Assembly (NCBI GenBank): GCA_003173995.1
Contig: PRDT01000034.1
Span: 1 to 23,682, forward strand
Length of the DNA stretch: 23,682 nt
Direction: 5' to 3'
Source: Candidatus Levyibacteriota bacterium
GTDB taxonomy: Bacteria > Patescibacteriota > Microgenomatia > Levybacterales > UBA12049
Shown here: positions 8,178 to 15,563 of the stretch, piece after piece
How positions within the stretch are numbered: the first letter of the stretch is position 1
Layout of the letters: each line of letters begins with the position of its first letter
The notes under the pieces: generated by a model
What the model saw: only the letters and a program-made list of their open reading frames with translations
What the model was told of the DNA's origin: nothing
The model's database searches: none
Position numbers and translations under genes: made by a program

Positions 8178-9352
8178 ATTATCTGTTTGTATATTTCATT
8201 TGCTCTTGCATCCCAACTATACCCTTTTTCTATCATAGATTGTGCTTCTTGACCCAATTTTTCTCTTTCTTTTGTACTTTTAAGTAAATCTACTACCATT
8301 TTGGCAAATGCTGATATATCTCCAATTGCAACTTTTCTAATCCCCTTTGGGTAATATGATTCATATGCTTTCAAATCAAATGCAACAGCTGGTGAGCCAA
8401 ATACCATTGCCTCTGCTGCTGCCATTCCACCACTATCATAGAAAGATGGATGCATAACTAACTTACTTTTTGCAAAAATATCGTATTTTTTATCTCCATC
8501 AAAAACATATCCTTCCAAAAAAATATTTTTAGAAAGACGCTTTTTAGCAATATAATTTTTCACATCACTCATCAACGGACCATCCCCTATCATCACAAGC
8601 TTTGCAGTAGGTAACATTCTTACTACTTTCTCCCAAATAGAGACAAGTTCCATAACTCCTTTTTGTGGATGAAATCTGCCTTGAAAGACAGCATCATATA
8701 TTTTTCGTTTAACTCCTGCTGTTTTTTTATATTGATTAATAAGTGTTGTATCAACTGCACCCTTTAAGACAACAACATTGCCTTTCTTATTTGACACCTT
8801 AAACACACTTCGTTCAGATTCATTATTTACAATAATTTTTGTTGCAAAATAAGTAATAAGTGGTCTTACAGGCAATTGAGCAAGAAAATATAACAGTGCT
8901 CTTCCCCTATACACGTTGGATCTTTTTCCTTCAGCAAATCCTTTCAAAGGATTGGGAGCCGTCTGATACCATGTCGCTACCCATGATGCTTTCGGATATC
9001 GAAGTTTTAGAAGAAAACTTGGAAATGAATCCATCCAAAATTCTGAAGCATTGTAGATATATGCATTATTTCTCAGTTGAAAAGTCAATCCTATCCAAAT
9101 ACTCAAGATTATTTTTACTAAATAAATACCAACAAAACCTAATTTTGTGAAGTGAGAAAGATTGTAGACTTTGTAATGGATATTTTTATTTTCCAGGTTT
9201 TGCTTTTGGCACATAGCATATCCATCTTCACTAACAAAAATAAAAATCCTGTCTCTTTTTGCCCACCTTCTTGCCAATTCTATAAATATCCTATCACTAC
9301 CAGATAATCCTATTCCATATGCACCTAGAGCAAAAAAGTAAAAATTTCTCAT
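8174..9352 (-). CDS. Family 4 glycosyltransferase (GT-B)
   Basis: A 392-residue two-domain GT-B enzyme. The N-terminal domain includes a hydrophobic patch (GFVGIYLVKIILSIWIGLTF, 72-91) that may associate with the membrane. The C-terminal nucleotide-sugar domain has FQGRFHPQKGV at 223-233 (Arg and Lys that contact the donor phosphates), IGDGP at 255-259, and HPSFYDSGGMAAAEAM at 301-316. The usual EGFG...E signature is replaced by DSGGMAAAE, with Asp306 at the first acidic position and Glu314 at the second, a variant known in a branch of GT4. It is the first gene of the left operon: the 68 bases upstream separate it from the next gene and contain a perfect -10 box. AGGA lies only a few bases from the ATG, a poor ribosome binding site. 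Confidence 0.9.
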   Translation of the reverse strand: MRNFYFFALGAYGIGLSGSDRIFIELARRWAKRDRIFIFVSEDGYAMCQKQNLENKNIHYKVYNLSHFTKLGFVGIYLVKIILSIWIGLTFQLRNNAYIYNASEFWMDSFPSFLLKLRYPKASWVATWYQTAPNPLKGFAEGKRSNVYRGRALLYFLAQLPVRPLITYFATKIIVNNESERSVFKVSNKKGNVVVLKGAVDTTLINQYKKTAGVKRKIYDAVFQGRFHPQKGVMELVSIWEKVVRMLPTAKLVMIGDGPLMSDVKNYIAKKRLSKNIFLEGYVFDGDKKYDIFAKSKLVMHPSFYDSGGMAAAEAMVFGSPAVAFDLKAYESYYPKGIRKVAIGDISAFAKMVVDLLKSTKEREKLGQEAQSMIEKGYSWDARANEIYKQII

Positions 9353-9383
9353 ATTCCTAGAATATCTAAGTTATTGTAAACAC

Positions 9384-9389
9384 ATTATA
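9384..9389 (-). promoter_or_regulatory. Predicted -10 box (TATAAT) for the left glycan operon
   Basis: A perfect TATAAT on the minus strand lies in the 68-base gap upstream of the GT4 gene starting at 9352. With 31 bases between the box and the ATG, the transcript would have a leader of about 24 bases. No good TTGACA-like -35 is present at 16-18 bases spacing. It is the only gap before the following seven tightly packed minus-strand genes, which makes it the best candidate for the operon promoter. Predicted from motif and position only. Confidence 0.45.
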
Positions 9390-9420
9390 CTATTGCCTTG
9401 ACTAAAGCACTAGTTGGATT

Positions 9421-10260
9421 CTATTGTGGTTTGATGGCAGCAACAAAAATAGATACTCCAATTTCTTTCGGTTGATATATGTCATTCAATTTATCAAGAG
9501 CATTCACAAATCTAAATGCTAAAGAGAAAAAAAGTGGCTTTTTCTTTCTCTTTTCATATTTACTCAAAGAGGCTGACGTAGAGGTTGATAGTCTTCCACT
9601 TGCAAGAGATCTCGCGACTAAATTAACGATATGATGATTGAAGGGCAAGCTCCATGCAGTAACTGCAGTAGAATCTTGTACTTCAAATCCGGCCTTCTCA
9701 ACCACCTTTACAATCGTTTCTCTTTTATAAAGCCGGATATGCTGATTCCATATGCCTGCCCAAAATCCCGATTGAATGTGTTTTTTTGTGGTTCTATCAA
9801 GCATCCAGTTAATTGGATCCCATAAAATGGGGTATCTTGCATCGGGAACAGTAAGACAAAGTGTTCCTCCTGGCTTGAGAATTCGGTAAACTTCTTTGAG
9901 CCCTTTTACGTCGTTAGGTAAATGCTCTGCAACTTCTGACATGACTGCTTTATCAAAAGTGTTATCTGCAAATGGAAGTCTCTTCATTAAATCTCCCTGT
10001 TTCAAAGGAATTTTTGGATCAAGATTCTTTTTGGCATTGGTAAGACCCTTAATGTCATAATCTGTTCCAGTAAGTCTTAATTTCATGTCCAAATTTGAGA
10101 GCAAATACAAGTAATATCCATCTCCGCAACCTATATCGATAATTTTTTCTCCTTTTTGGGGATTAAGAGTTGTAACTATTCTTTTCGCTCTTCTTTTTAG
10201 AGCCATGTCACCTGTGTTATTCAATAATCTATCAAGTTTTTTTAAATATATTTTATTCAT
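9421..10260 (-). CDS. Class I SAM-dependent methyltransferase
   Basis: A 279-residue methyltransferase. Motif I is KIIDIGCGDGYYLYLL at 39-54, the acidic ribose contact is in GTDYD at 65-69, and KQGDLMKRLPFADNTFD at 87-103 leads into VMSEVAEHLPND at 106-117. ILKPGGTLCLTVPDARYPIL follows at 127-146. The order and spacing match Methyltransf_11 (UbiE/COQ5-like) enzymes. A C-terminal extension after residue 200 includes a Ser/Thr-rich stretch (GRLSTSTSASLS) and a basic segment (KYEKRKKKP). Its base composition is less AT-rich than its left neighbours (26 G+C in the 60 bases at 9841-9900). It lies 17 bases after another methyltransferase gene, so both probably share the promoter at about 11035. Target unknown; glycan methylation is inferred from context. 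Confidence 0.88.
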   Translation of the reverse strand: MNKIYLKKLDRLLNNTGDMALKRRAKRIVTTLNPQKGEKIIDIGCGDGYYLYLLSNLDMKLRLTGTDYDIKGLTNAKKNLDPKIPLKQGDLMKRLPFADNTFDKAVMSEVAEHLPNDVKGLKEVYRILKPGGTLCLTVPDARYPILWDPINWMLDRTTKKHIQSGFWAGIWNQHIRLYKRETIVKVVEKAGFEVQDSTAVTAWSLPFNHHIVNLVARSLASGRLSTSTSASLSKYEKRKKKPLFFSLAFRFVNALDKLNDIYQPKEIGVSIFVAAIKPQ

Positions 10261-10277
10261 ACAAAATATTTTAATGG

Positions 10278-10997
10278 CTATTTTTTGCGAGCTTTCAAAA
10301 TAAGTAAATGAGAGTGTCTAGGATCAATCTTGCTAAGTAACTTTGATAAAAATCCATCAAAAGGTATATATCCAATGCCTATAACTTTTTCTATATCAAA
10401 TCCATATTCCTTATACGAATCAATTAGCATCTGATATGCGAATACTTTATTATGACTAAATTTTCCCATAGTCCTCCAATACAACGATTGTTCAGACTCA
10501 TTAGACATGCCACCAGCACGAAGTGCAAAAGGATTCCCAAGTGCTCGTTTGGCAACTCCCATTGTTGTAGAAAAAGGCTGCCACCCACAAAAAAGAGCAA
10601 CGACGTTTGCCCATGCTGAAAGATTATCTGTTGCGACAATCGTATAACCACCTTTTTTTAAAACTCTATATGTCTCAGAGATAAATAATCCCGAGTTGTA
10701 AAGATGTTCTAGACTATAATGACTTACCACTACGTCGAATGATGCTTTTTCAAAAGGTAATTTCTCATTAAGATCTCCTTTAATAATTTTTATCCCCTCT
10801 GCTCTCCCCCCCAAACCTTCAATACCAGTGATATGCTTTGTGCCAATTTTTTTTGCAATTTTTTTAGTGAAATTCCCCTCTCCGCACCCTGCATCAAGAA
10901 ATTCAGCATCCGAATCTTTTTCTACAAGGTTTAGAACCATTTGATAATTCTCATTTACCCAGTTTTGAAAGATTTTAGAAATGTAATTTTTAAACAT
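10278..10997 (-). CDS. Class I SAM-dependent methyltransferase
   Basis: A 239-residue methyltransferase with motif I EFLDAGCGEGNFTKKIA at 32-48, ITGIEGLGG at 56-64, KGDLNEKLPFEKASFDVVVS at 73-92 and HYSLEHLYN at 93-101, then VLKKGGYTIVATDNLSAWAN at 112-131. It is about 40 residues shorter than the methyltransferase downstream and differs from it in sequence, so this is not a recent duplication. It is the first gene of a two-gene unit with its own candidate promoter and, unusually for this window, a good ribosome binding site (GGTGAG, 8 bases from the ATG). The acceptor is not predictable. Confidence 0.87.
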   Translation of the reverse strand: MFKNYISKIFQNWVNENYQMVLNLVEKDSDAEFLDAGCGEGNFTKKIAKKIGTKHITGIEGLGGRAEGIKIIKGDLNEKLPFEKASFDVVVSHYSLEHLYNSGLFISETYRVLKKGGYTIVATDNLSAWANVVALFCGWQPFSTTMGVAKRALGNPFALRAGGMSNESEQSLYWRTMGKFSHNKVFAYQMLIDSYKEYGFDIEKVIGIGYIPFDGFLSKLLSKIDPRHSHLLILKARKK

Positions 10998-11005
10998 ACA
11001 CTTAT

Positions 11006-11011
11006 CTCACC
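11006..11011 (-). promoter_or_regulatory. Shine-Dalgarno sequence GGTGAG of the methyltransferase gene
   Basis: GGTGAG on the minus strand is complementary to the 3' end of 16S rRNA and lies 8 bases before the ATG at 10997. It supports that start. It stands out because nearly every other start codon in the window lacks such a sequence. Confidence 0.6.
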
Positions 11012-11029
11012 AGAAAGTTTAATTTAACC

Positions 11030-11057
11030 ATTATAATATATTTTCTAGATTTTTAAA
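11030..11057 (-). promoter_or_regulatory. Predicted promoter of the two-methyltransferase unit
   Basis: On the minus strand a -35-like TTTAAA (11052-11057; four of six matches to TTGACA) is followed after 16 bases by a perfect TATAAT (11030-11035). The start codon is 32 bases further on, leaving room for the GGTGAG ribosome binding site. Predicted from sequence only. Confidence 0.5.
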
Positions 11058-11081
11058 CTATCTATTAAATAGTACAAAGAA

Positions 11082-13304
11082 TTAGCGCAAGGGATATGTC
11101 CATGGCCATACTGAAAACACAATATCAATAGTATAAGTTCCTTTTTTATCTATTAACCATCCATTTGCAAATCCATTAACAACGATATGATTTGGAACAA
11201 TATTTTTACCTATCACTGCCTTCCATGCTGAATTATAATTATTTGACAAAACTACGATATATGGACTCTGTGCATTATTAATAGATAGTGAATAGTGAAC
11301 TGTTGAATTTTTTATTAATTTATAGCTGGGTTTATTCGAACTATTCTCCGCTTCTTTCAAAAACCTATTTGTATCTTCTACGAATACCTCTTGATTTGGA
11401 ACAAAATTCTCACTAAGAACTTGTGAAAGAAGATCACTCTCATCTTTATACTTCTTCACTGAGTTAGAAATATATATGATTTCTCCTGGATTGGATACAG
11501 AGTATATATCTAAAGAACCAAATGTTTTTTCAAACTTAATTCCCTGAAGAACATCGACGTAAGATTTTGTATTATCTGGAGTCATCCTAAAATAGGATGA
11601 TTGTATCTCATCATGATGAATAACAATATACCCAACGTGCAAGAATTGCAGGTAATTCACAAAATATGGAGAATTTGAAACGATATCTGACCGATCTAAT
11701 TGATCGTATAGCCAATCTGCGTGGTTATTTGAACTTAAACGAGAAAGAGAGGCATTTGTAAATAAAAATTCTGAAGGCTCTTCTCCTAGGTATCCCCATG
11801 TATACGCTATTGCAGGATAATGTAAAAGTGGTAATTGGAGAATTCGTTGATCTTCTTTCTTTTCACTTAAGATGAAAGTATCAGCATCTTGATAATAAGA
11901 AGGGACATTAATCTTATTATAGTTTGCGAAGAGTCCACCAGTCCAAATAGGCTTGACCAGATATCCACAGATGATAATCAACACGCAAACCAAAATAACG
12001 TATTTTAGTTTCTTAAGTAAGTTTGAAAGACTAAATAATCCAACTGCAAAAAAGAAAGAATAAGCAAGAAGAAATACTATCCCAAATTTTTCATAAGGGT
12101 TGCGGAAAATTTGTAAGATAGGAATATATTTGAAAATAAAAGAATAAAACCAGTCCCCAAGTGGAGGATTAGCACCTTTACTAATAAACCATCCAGAGAT
12201 AAAAAGAATAAAAAAATAAAATCCGTTTTTAAAAAGCTTATTTAACTTATAAAATAAATAATTTTGTTTCACTTTTACCCTCGACTTCAATTCCTTTTTT
12301 TCTAACCATGAAGGTAGAATGGTATAGAATATCCCTAATAAGGTTATAACCAATCCAGTGACAGCTATGCCTTGTACTAATAATTTTTCATAGAAAGGAT
12401 AAAATATTCTTCCATTTTTACCAAATAGAAAAGCTTGCTTCAATAATAAGAGGTCTTGAGAAGGGAAATATTTACTCACCTCTCTTAACGACACAATATT
12501 AGCACCAGGGTTTACTGCTGCAGCAGAACTTTCATTGCGCAACACCCAAAAGGGAATAATCCACCAACTACTTAGGACAATCCAAATAAAAAATACACTG
12601 AATACTCTGAGAAAAATTACTCTCTTACTAACACCTTGCAGTATTACTAAGGGTAGTGACAAAAACGCACATAACCATAGCGTAATAATAGGTGAGATTA
12701 TCAAATACACATCAGCAAATAGAATATTTATTAGTGAGAAAGCTAATAAGTATTTAACTTTCCCTGAAATAACAAATTGAATGAAGAGAATCACAAATAA
12801 GGGTAATATCGACCACAGTATAAAAAGAGAAAGTACAAATCGTGTTAAGACCTGGCTTAGTACATACAAATTGAAAAGATAAAATACGGATGCAATAAAA
12901 CCTATTTCAGCAGTGTAGGGCTTATAAAATAATTTAATGAGATAAGGGAGACTAATAATTGGTATTAGTAGTAGAATAAAATAAAGACCTGCTTGAATTT
13001 GCCATCCGGTAAAACCAAGATGTTGAAACAGAGATAAAACAACAAACAAAGGAACACGTGGAACATTAAAGATACCACTTTCACCAAGACCTGTGTTATA
13101 AAAATAAGAAGCGTAGATATGAAGGGTCTTCACGACATTATAGAAAGGTATACCTTCTTCTCCTGCCGCTAATGTACTTTTCGATCCAAACCATACAAAA
13201 AGCAATACAACTATAAGTAAAATGTTAGTGCTCGTAAGTAAAAATTCTTTTGCTAGAATTTTTTTGAGGAATCTTTTCTTAAACTTATTGAACACAAATA
13301 GCAT
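11082..13304 (-). CDS. Multi-spanning GT-C-like membrane protein, probable glycosyltransferase
   Basis: A 740-residue protein with a basic N-terminus, a helix at about 22-40, then AAGEEGIPFY (GEE at 48-50) where the other GT-C proteins here have GDD. About ten helices follow to about 440, with IFRNPYEKFG near 400 matching the FRNMYDKFS element of the protein at 2257-4485. The extracytoplasmic C-terminal region ends with VVNGFANGWLID, which resembles NYANGWDI in that homologue. This protein then stops at WPWTYPLR without the final membrane helix the homologue has, and no helix is recoverable in the other frames after the stop. It stands alone: 84 bases separate it from the methyltransferase unit, and it is read divergently from the acyltransferase operon. 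Donor and acceptor unknown. The glycosyltransferase call rests on layout and motif. Confidence 0.7.
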   Translation of the reverse strand: MLFVFNKFKKRFLKKILAKEFLLTSTNILLIVVLLFVWFGSKSTLAAGEEGIPFYNVVKTLHIYASYFYNTGLGESGIFNVPRVPLFVVLSLFQHLGFTGWQIQAGLYFILLLIPIISLPYLIKLFYKPYTAEIGFIASVFYLFNLYVLSQVLTRFVLSLFILWSILPLFVILFIQFVISGKVKYLLAFSLINILFADVYLIISPIITLWLCAFLSLPLVILQGVSKRVIFLRVFSVFFIWIVLSSWWIIPFWVLRNESSAAAVNPGANIVSLREVSKYFPSQDLLLLKQAFLFGKNGRIFYPFYEKLLVQGIAVTGLVITLLGIFYTILPSWLEKKELKSRVKVKQNYLFYKLNKLFKNGFYFFILFISGWFISKGANPPLGDWFYSFIFKYIPILQIFRNPYEKFGIVFLLAYSFFFAVGLFSLSNLLKKLKYVILVCVLIIICGYLVKPIWTGGLFANYNKINVPSYYQDADTFILSEKKEDQRILQLPLLHYPAIAYTWGYLGEEPSEFLFTNASLSRLSSNNHADWLYDQLDRSDIVSNSPYFVNYLQFLHVGYIVIHHDEIQSSYFRMTPDNTKSYVDVLQGIKFEKTFGSLDIYSVSNPGEIIYISNSVKKYKDESDLLSQVLSENFVPNQEVFVEDTNRFLKEAENSSNKPSYKLIKNSTVHYSLSINNAQSPYIVVLSNNYNSAWKAVIGKNIVPNHIVVNGFANGWLIDKKGTYTIDIVFSVWPWTYPLR

Positions 13305-13373
13305 TTTGTACTTGTATTAATAGCAAAAAATATAAGGAAAGTACAGTAAGATATATAAATTATTCAAAAGATT

Positions 13374-13401
13374 GACTATAATAGAGGTCATGACTATAAT
13401 A
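13374..13401 (+). repeat. Direct repeat of GACTATAATA spanning a start codon
   Basis: The ten bases GACTATAATA occur at 13374-13383 and again at 13392-13401, 18 bases apart start to start. The first copy contains the -10 box proposed for the acyltransferase operon; the second starts inside its ATG. It could be a duplicated -10 element or a short operator, or chance in an AT-rich region. Confidence 0.5.
13377..13382 (+). promoter_or_regulatory. Predicted -10 box (TATAAT) for the acyltransferase-galE operon, implying a leaderless mRNA
   Basis: A perfect TATAAT is followed by only seven bases before the ATG at 13390. Transcription starting 6-8 bases after the box would begin at or beside the start codon, so the mRNA should have essentially no leader. 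The -35 region (TATAAA at 13354-13359) is a poor match. AGAGG lies too close to the ATG to be a normal ribosome binding site. Confidence 0.5.
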
Positions 13402-14583
13402 ACAAAAGCAAAAAGGATTCCTTATTTAGAGGGTTTACGAGGTATTGCTGCGCTACTCGTAGTATTCAACCACTATTCCCTAGCATTCTATCCAGCAGTA
13501 TACTCAAAAGCTTTTTCTGAAATGCATACAGGATCTAAATGGGAAAGTGTCTTTTACAATACGCCTCTCAGTATCATTTTTGCTGGAAATTTTGCCGTAT
13601 ATTTATTTTTCCTTTTGAGTGGGTTTGTTACAACATTCGCTTATTTCACAAAAGGAGAAGACAAGGAAGTACTAGCAAGATTATCATTAAGTAGATATTT
13701 CCGTCTTTTATTCCCAATACTCATCTGTAATCTAGTAATTTTCTTTATACTACAATTCCATCTTTCTTCTAATACAGAAGCTTCAACGATTACAAAATCA
13801 CTGTGGTGGTTAAAAGGGTTTTGGCAATTTTCACCTAATATTGTTGATGCGATATATCAAGCTCTATTTGGAATTCTTTTTGTAAATATCAATCAGACTT
13901 ACAATACTATCTTATGGCCTATCGCCTATTTATTTTATGGTACTTTTTTAGTTTCAGGATTATTATTGTTAACAAGTTTTATACGAAAAAGATATTTCAT
14001 ATATTTACTTGGGACAATAATGCTTATTACAACATATTTCTATCCATTTATTATCGGTATGGCATTAGCGGATTTATATTTCCATAACCGCCTTACTTTC
14101 TTTAATAAAAAGTTTTTTATTTTTTTCTTTTTCTTGTTAGGCATTTACTTAGGCTCGTACCCAATTATCAACTCACCACTACTGATTAAAGAGTCTGTTT
14201 TCAGATTTCTACCACAAATTTATACTATAGATAATTTTAGTTTTTATCACGTCCTGGGAGGAGTATTGCTTATTGTAAGTATTTTATATTTTAAAAGTAT
14301 GCAGTCCTTGCTTTCTTCAAAAATTTTTATTTTTCTTGGTAAAGTGTCTTATTCATTGTATGTATCACATTTTTTGTTATTAGGCAGTCTTGGAACGTAT
14401 CTTTTTCTTAGGTTTTATCAACACTATGGATATAACACTGCATTCCTGCGAATGATAGTAATTATTTTACCAGTAACATTGTTATTAGCTTACTTTATCT
14501 ATAAATTTGTGGAAATTCCAGGAAAAAATTTAGGAGATCTATTTTTTAGATATATTACATTGAAAGGCAAAAAGAAGTCATGA
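13390..14583 (+). CDS. Membrane acyltransferase, family 3 (O-acetyltransferase type)
   Basis: A 397-residue polytopic protein of the Acyl_transf_3 (OafA/NodX-like) family. YLEGLRGIAALLVVFNHYSL at 12-31 has the conserved LRGIAxxxVxxxH pattern with the essential His28. FFLLSGFVTTFAYF at 73-86 matches the usual FFxLSGF element, and SRYFRLLFPIL at 101-111 carries the conserved arginines. Eight or more helices follow, ending in VSYSLYVSHFLLL and FVEIPGKN, also typical. Such proteins move acetyl or other acyl groups onto surface sugars, using acyl-CoA from the cytoplasm. A TTG at 13372 would give six extra residues, but it lies within the predicted promoter, so the ATG at 13390 is chosen. Its stop overlaps the galE start as ATGA. 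Confidence 0.9.
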   Translation: MTIITKAKRIPYLEGLRGIAALLVVFNHYSLAFYPAVYSKAFSEMHTGSKWESVFYNTPLSIIFAGNFAVYLFFLLSGFVTTFAYFTKGEDKEVLARLSLSRYFRLLFPILICNLVIFFILQFHLSSNTEASTITKSLWWLKGFWQFSPNIVDAIYQALFGILFVNINQTYNTILWPIAYLFYGTFLVSGLLLLTSFIRKRYFIYLLGTIMLITTYFYPFIIGMALADLYFHNRLTFFNKKFFIFFFFLLGIYLGSYPIINSPLLIKESVFRFLPQIYTIDNFSFYHVLGGVLLIVSILYFKSMQSLLSSKIFIFLGKVSYSLYVSHFLLLGSLGTYLFLRFYQHYGYNTAFLRMIVIILPVTLLLAYFIYKFVEIPGKNLGDLFFRYITLKGKKKS

Positions 14584-15563
14584 AGAAAAAGAATATTCTT
14601 GTAACGGGGGGGGCTGGTTATATCGGTGCTATAACTGTAAAACAACTACAAAAATTAGGATATAACACTATTATTGTTGATGATCTTTCAACCGGGCATA
14701 ACCAACATATATCAGGAACCTTTTATCAAGTCACTCTGTTAGACAGAAGTAAGTTGCATGATATTTTTGAAAAAGAAGATATAGGTATTGTTATGCATTT
14801 TGCATCCTTGACTCTTCCACCCGAGTCAATGGAAAAACCAGAAAAGTATTATCGCGAGAATATTAACTCCACGTTAAACCTCCTTGAGGAGATGTTTGAG
14901 CACAATGTTACCAATATTATTTTTTCTTCCTCTTGTTCGATATATGGAACTCCTAAAAAATTGCCCGTCACAGAGACAAGCCCAATTAATCCAGATAGCG
15001 TTTATGCTTCTACAAAAGCAATAATTGAAGAAATGTTATTGTTCTTTGAAGAAACAAGAGGTATTCATTCAGTTTCTCTTCGCTACTTTAATGTCTGTGG
15101 TGCGTTGCCAGATAATTCCCTTGGGGAAAAACACGATCCAGAAACTCATCTTATCCCCAACATAATAAAATCTCTTTTATCTAATAATTCCTTTCCTTTA
15201 TATGGTAATGACTATGATACTCGTGATGGAACCTGTATTCGTGACTACGTACACGTCTTGGACATAGCCCATGGACATATTCAAGCGATAAAATATTTGG
15301 AAAAAAACAATAGATCCACTGCCTTTAATCTTGGAAATAACAAAGGTTATTCCATAAAAGAAGTTATTTCAGAAGTAGAAAAAATAACAGGAAAAAATCT
15401 AAAAGTAATTATAAATCCTCGCAGAAAAGGTGACCCTGCGAAAGTATATGCTGATAATAAAAAAGCGAAAACAGAATTACAATGGGAACCTAAATATAGT
15501 GATCTCAAAACAATTATTCAGACTGCCTTAGCCTGGGAGCAAAAAAAATTAAATGAAAAATAA
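14580..15563 (+). CDS. galE: UDP-glucose 4-epimerase
   Basis: A 327-residue extended SDR of normal GalE length. It has ILVTGGAGYIGAITVKQLQ at 6-24, DDLSTGH at 34-40, VMHFASLTLPPESMEKP at 71-87, IIFSSSCSIYG at 113-123, and the catalytic pair Tyr142/Lys146 in YASTK. LRYFNVCGA at 167-175, GEKHDPETHLIPNI at 182-195 and RDGTCIRDYVHVLDIA at 215-230 are strong GalE signatures. The enzyme interconverts UDP-glucose and UDP-galactose, or the N-acetyl forms, in the cytoplasm. It lies between an acyltransferase (ATGA overlap) and a GT2 gene (11-base overlap), so it probably supplies galactose or GalNAc for glycan assembly. Specificity for the N-acetyl forms cannot be settled by eye. Confidence 0.93.
   Translation: MKKKNILVTGGAGYIGAITVKQLQKLGYNTIIVDDLSTGHNQHISGTFYQVTLLDRSKLHDIFEKEDIGIVMHFASLTLPPESMEKPEKYYRENINSTLNLLEEMFEHNVTNIIFSSSCSIYGTPKKLPVTETSPINPDSVYASTKAIIEEMLLFFEETRGIHSVSLRYFNVCGALPDNSLGEKHDPETHLIPNIIKSLLSNNSFPLYGNDYDTRDGTCIRDYVHVLDIAHGHIQAIKYLEKNNRSTAFNLGNNKGYSIKEVISEVEKITGKNLKVIINPRRKGDPAKVYADNKKAKTELQWEPKYSDLKTIIQTALAWEQKKLNEK

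Noticed and set aside
8860..9150. A 96-codon plus-strand frame inside the GT4 gene
   Set aside because: Antisense shadow with no family resemblance and no plausible start signals.
10998..11081. A frameshifted C-terminal helix of the GT-C gene at 11082-13304
   Set aside because: Reading past the stop, frames give short peptides with no hydrophobic helix, so there is no evidence for a recent frameshift.
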